DNA of 64,000 nt from Candidatus Vagococcus giribetii. GTDB taxonomy: Bacteria; Bacillota; Bacilli; Lactobacillales; Vagococcaceae. Of this stretch, positions 62,649 through 64,000 are shown in pieces. The first letter of the stretch is position 1. Every line of letters begins with the position of its first letter. A program made the translations under genes and the position numbers. The notes beneath the pieces were generated by a model. The model had not been told where the DNA came from. It searched no databases and saw nothing but the letters and a program-made list of their open reading frames with translations. The DNA is taken from contig NZ_JAFLVX010000009.1 in assembly GCF_017316185.1 (NCBI RefSeq), forward strand, positions 62,001 to 126,000. Direction: 5' to 3'.

Positions 62649-63821
62649 TTATTTTAATTGATTTAAAAAACTTGTTCCATTTTCTGTTGCTTTTACATCA
62701 AAGTTTTCAGCAATCGTTGCTGCAATATCTGAATAGAAGCCTTGTTTAATAGCTCCTTGTCCTGTCATTTTTTTGCTATAAGCTAAAAGTGGTACATACT
62801 CTCTTGTATGGTCTGTTCCTGGGAAGGTTGGGTCGTTACCATGGTCTGCTGTAATTAATAGTAAATCATCTTCACCCATAGCTGCATAAATTTCAGGTAA
62901 TCTAGCATCAAACTCTTCTAAAGCATTAGCATAACCTTCGACGTCACGTCTGTGTCCAAATAAAGCGTCAAAGTCGACTAAGTTAGTAAAACTTAAACCA
63001 GTGAAGTCTTCCTTCATCACGTCTAATAATTTGTCCACACCATCCATATTAGATTTAGTTCTAACAGCTTGAGTCATTCCTTGACCGTTAAAGATATCAT
63101 TGATTTTACCAACAGCAATTACATCTTTACCAGCTTCTTTTAATGAATCTAATACTGTTTTACCAAATGGATCTAATGCATAGTCATGACGATTTGGTGT
63201 ACGAGTAAAGTTACCAGGCTCACCTACATAAGGACGTGCAATAATACGACCAATCATGTAAGGATCATCTTTTGTAATTTCACGAGTGTACTCACAAATT
63301 TTGTATAGTTCTTCTAAAGGAATAATATCTTCGTGAGCTGCGATTTGAAGTACTGGGTCAGCTGATGTATAGATAATTAAATCCCCTGTTTTCATTTGTT
63401 CTTCACCAAAGTCATCAATTACTTTTGTTCCACTATAAGGCTTATTCGCCCCCATAATAATACCACGACCTGAGAATTCTGTAATCTTGTCTAATAATTC
63501 TTGAGGAAAGCCTTCAGGGAATACTCTAAATGGTGTTTGGATATTTAAGCCCATGATTTCCCAATGACCTGTCATTGTATCCTTACCAACTGAGATTTCT
63601 TCTAATTTTGTTGCATAACCTTGATGGTCTTCTACTGCTTTGACTCCTTTAAGAGGCTCAAGCGTACCTAAACCTAAATTCTCCATATTCGGCACGTTTA
63701 AACCAGCAACTTCAGCAATATGTCCTAAAGTGTGACTTCCAATATCACCAAATTTATCAGCATCTGGTGCTTCTCCAATACCGACTGAATCAAGTACTAC
63801 TAAATGAACTCTTTTAAACAT
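62649..63821 (-). CDS. deoB: Phosphopentomutase
   Basis: A 390-residue alkaline-phosphatase-superfamily mutase interconverting (deoxy)ribose-1-P and -5-P, the step that feeds phosphorolysis products into central metabolism. The start [20 protein letters not shown] has the metal Asp; [10 protein letters not shown] (about 82-91) contains the phospho-accepting Thr. [19 protein letters not shown] (about 323-341) supplies the remaining metal ligands. The frame stays open seven codons upstream, but ATG 63821 has AAGGCGG and matches DeoB N-termini. It is followed by punA and deoD. Confidence 0.96.
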   Translation of the reverse strand: MFKRVHLVVLDSVGIGEAPDADKFGDIGSHTLGHIAEVAGLNVPNMENLGLGTLEPLKGVKAVEDHQGYATKLEEISVGKDTMTGHWEIMGLNIQTPFRVFPEGFPQELLDKITEFSGRGIIMGANKPYSGTKVIDDFGEEQMKTGDLIIYTSADPVLQIAAHEDIIPLEELYKICEYTREITKDDPYMIGRIIARPYVGEPGNFTRTPNRHDYALDPFGKTVLDSLKEAGKDVIAVGKINDIFNGQGMTQAVRTKSNMDGVDKLLDVMKEDFTGLSFTNLVDFDALFGHRRDVEGYANALEEFDARLPEIYAAMGEDDLLLITADHGNDPTFPGTDHTREYVPLLAYSKKMTGQGAIKQGFYSDIAATIAENFDVKATENGTSFLNQLK

Positions 63822-63860
63822 AAAAGTCCGCCTTCTTCCCAAAAAATTTTATTTATAGCA

Positions 63861-63892
63861 AACGTGCCAAAGATTGGTTTCCTTGGCACGTT
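63861..63892 (-). terminator. Hairpin between the nucleoside permease gene and deoB
   Basis: The 10-bp arms AACGTGCCAA and TTGGCACGTT lie over a 12-base loop, six bases past the permease stop. The T-run on the minus strand is not immediate, so it may only attenuate read-through or stabilise mRNA ends within one operon. Confidence 0.55.
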
Positions 63893-63897
63893 CATCA

Positions 63898-64000
63898 TTA
63901 TTTTGATTTCACATAAGTTTTACCAATTGCTTTTGGTCCTTGTGATTTACCAATAAAGATAACAAGTACAAGTACTGTTAACACATATGGTGCTGCTTGT
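63898..64000 (-). CDS. C-terminus of a nucleoside ABC transporter permease (partial)
   Basis: Only the last 33 or so codons are in the window. They encode AAPYVLTVLVLVIFIGKSQG, then PKAIGKTYVKSK and a stop. A final hydrophobic helix with a small basic tail of this type ends the BmpD/NupQ (YufQ) permease of nucleoside ABC importers. Its position upstream of deoB-punA-deoD supports a combined nucleoside uptake and salvage operon. The assignment rests on a short segment plus context. Confidence 0.7.
   Translation of the reverse strand, partial: QAAPYVLTVLVLVIFIGKSQGPKAIGKTYVKSK

Overview
The window reads as a low-GC Gram-positive chromosome of the order Lactobacillales, most likely Enterococcaceae (Vagococcus or Enterococcus-like). 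The evidence is AT-rich codon use, AGGAGG-type ribosome binding sites, LPXTG wall-anchor signals, an SMK-box (SAM-III) leader on metK and a leuS T-box. No rRNA, tRNA, CRISPR array, transposase or prophage gene was seen. The genus assignment is inference.

Layout. 1-2441: a partial short-chain dehydrogenase, a Cof-type HAD phosphatase and an RpiR regulator. 2524-10617: a 2,697-residue LPXTG adhesin with 14 Cna_B domains. 11203-17942: pepV, an RsuA-type pseudouridine synthase, a MurJ/YtgP-type flippase and leuS with its T-box, all leftward. 17966-20923: a GH73 autolysin with seven LysM domains. 21208-25146: rightward genes for a DUF1700/DUF4097 pair, a PAP2 phosphatase, and the radical SAM/methyltransferase pair ytqA-ytqB. 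25174-26070: a D,D-carboxypeptidase. 26193-29852: a second LPXTG adhesin with eight SpaA-type domains, divergent from a Mga-like regulator (30188-31468). 31484-36781: a GNAT acetyltransferase, an MFS drug exporter, metK, a membrane protein with a 37-residue companion, and a MerR regulator. 37062-41215: a divergent GntR regulator and a DDAH / PLP racemase / APC permease cassette. 41348-41866: a ClbS/DfsB-like protein. 41936-57358: a roughly 5,140-residue LPXTG protein with 40 Cna_B domains. 57873-61052: an amino-sugar PTS and nanE with a divergent RpiR regulator. 61100-64000: purine nucleoside salvage (deoD, punA, deoB) and the end of a nucleoside ABC permease gene.

Two themes dominate. The first is cell-surface display: three multidomain wall-anchored adhesins fill about 27 kb of the 64 kb, next to wall-active enzymes (autolysin, carboxypeptidase, lipid flippase) and a Mga-like regulator. 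No sortase gene is present here, so anchoring must rely on one elsewhere. The second is small regulated metabolic units, each with a readable control element: SMK box, T-box, a GntR palindrome exactly on a sigma-A -10 box, a MerR-type 19-bp-spacer promoter, and paired GGAGA inverted repeats around the nanE promoter.

The least ordinary items are the DDAH cassette, which keeps every active-site residue of characterised bacterial dimethylargininase, and the 40-domain protein, whose domain order repeats at a 5.0-kb offset and so records a segmental duplication of about 13 domains.
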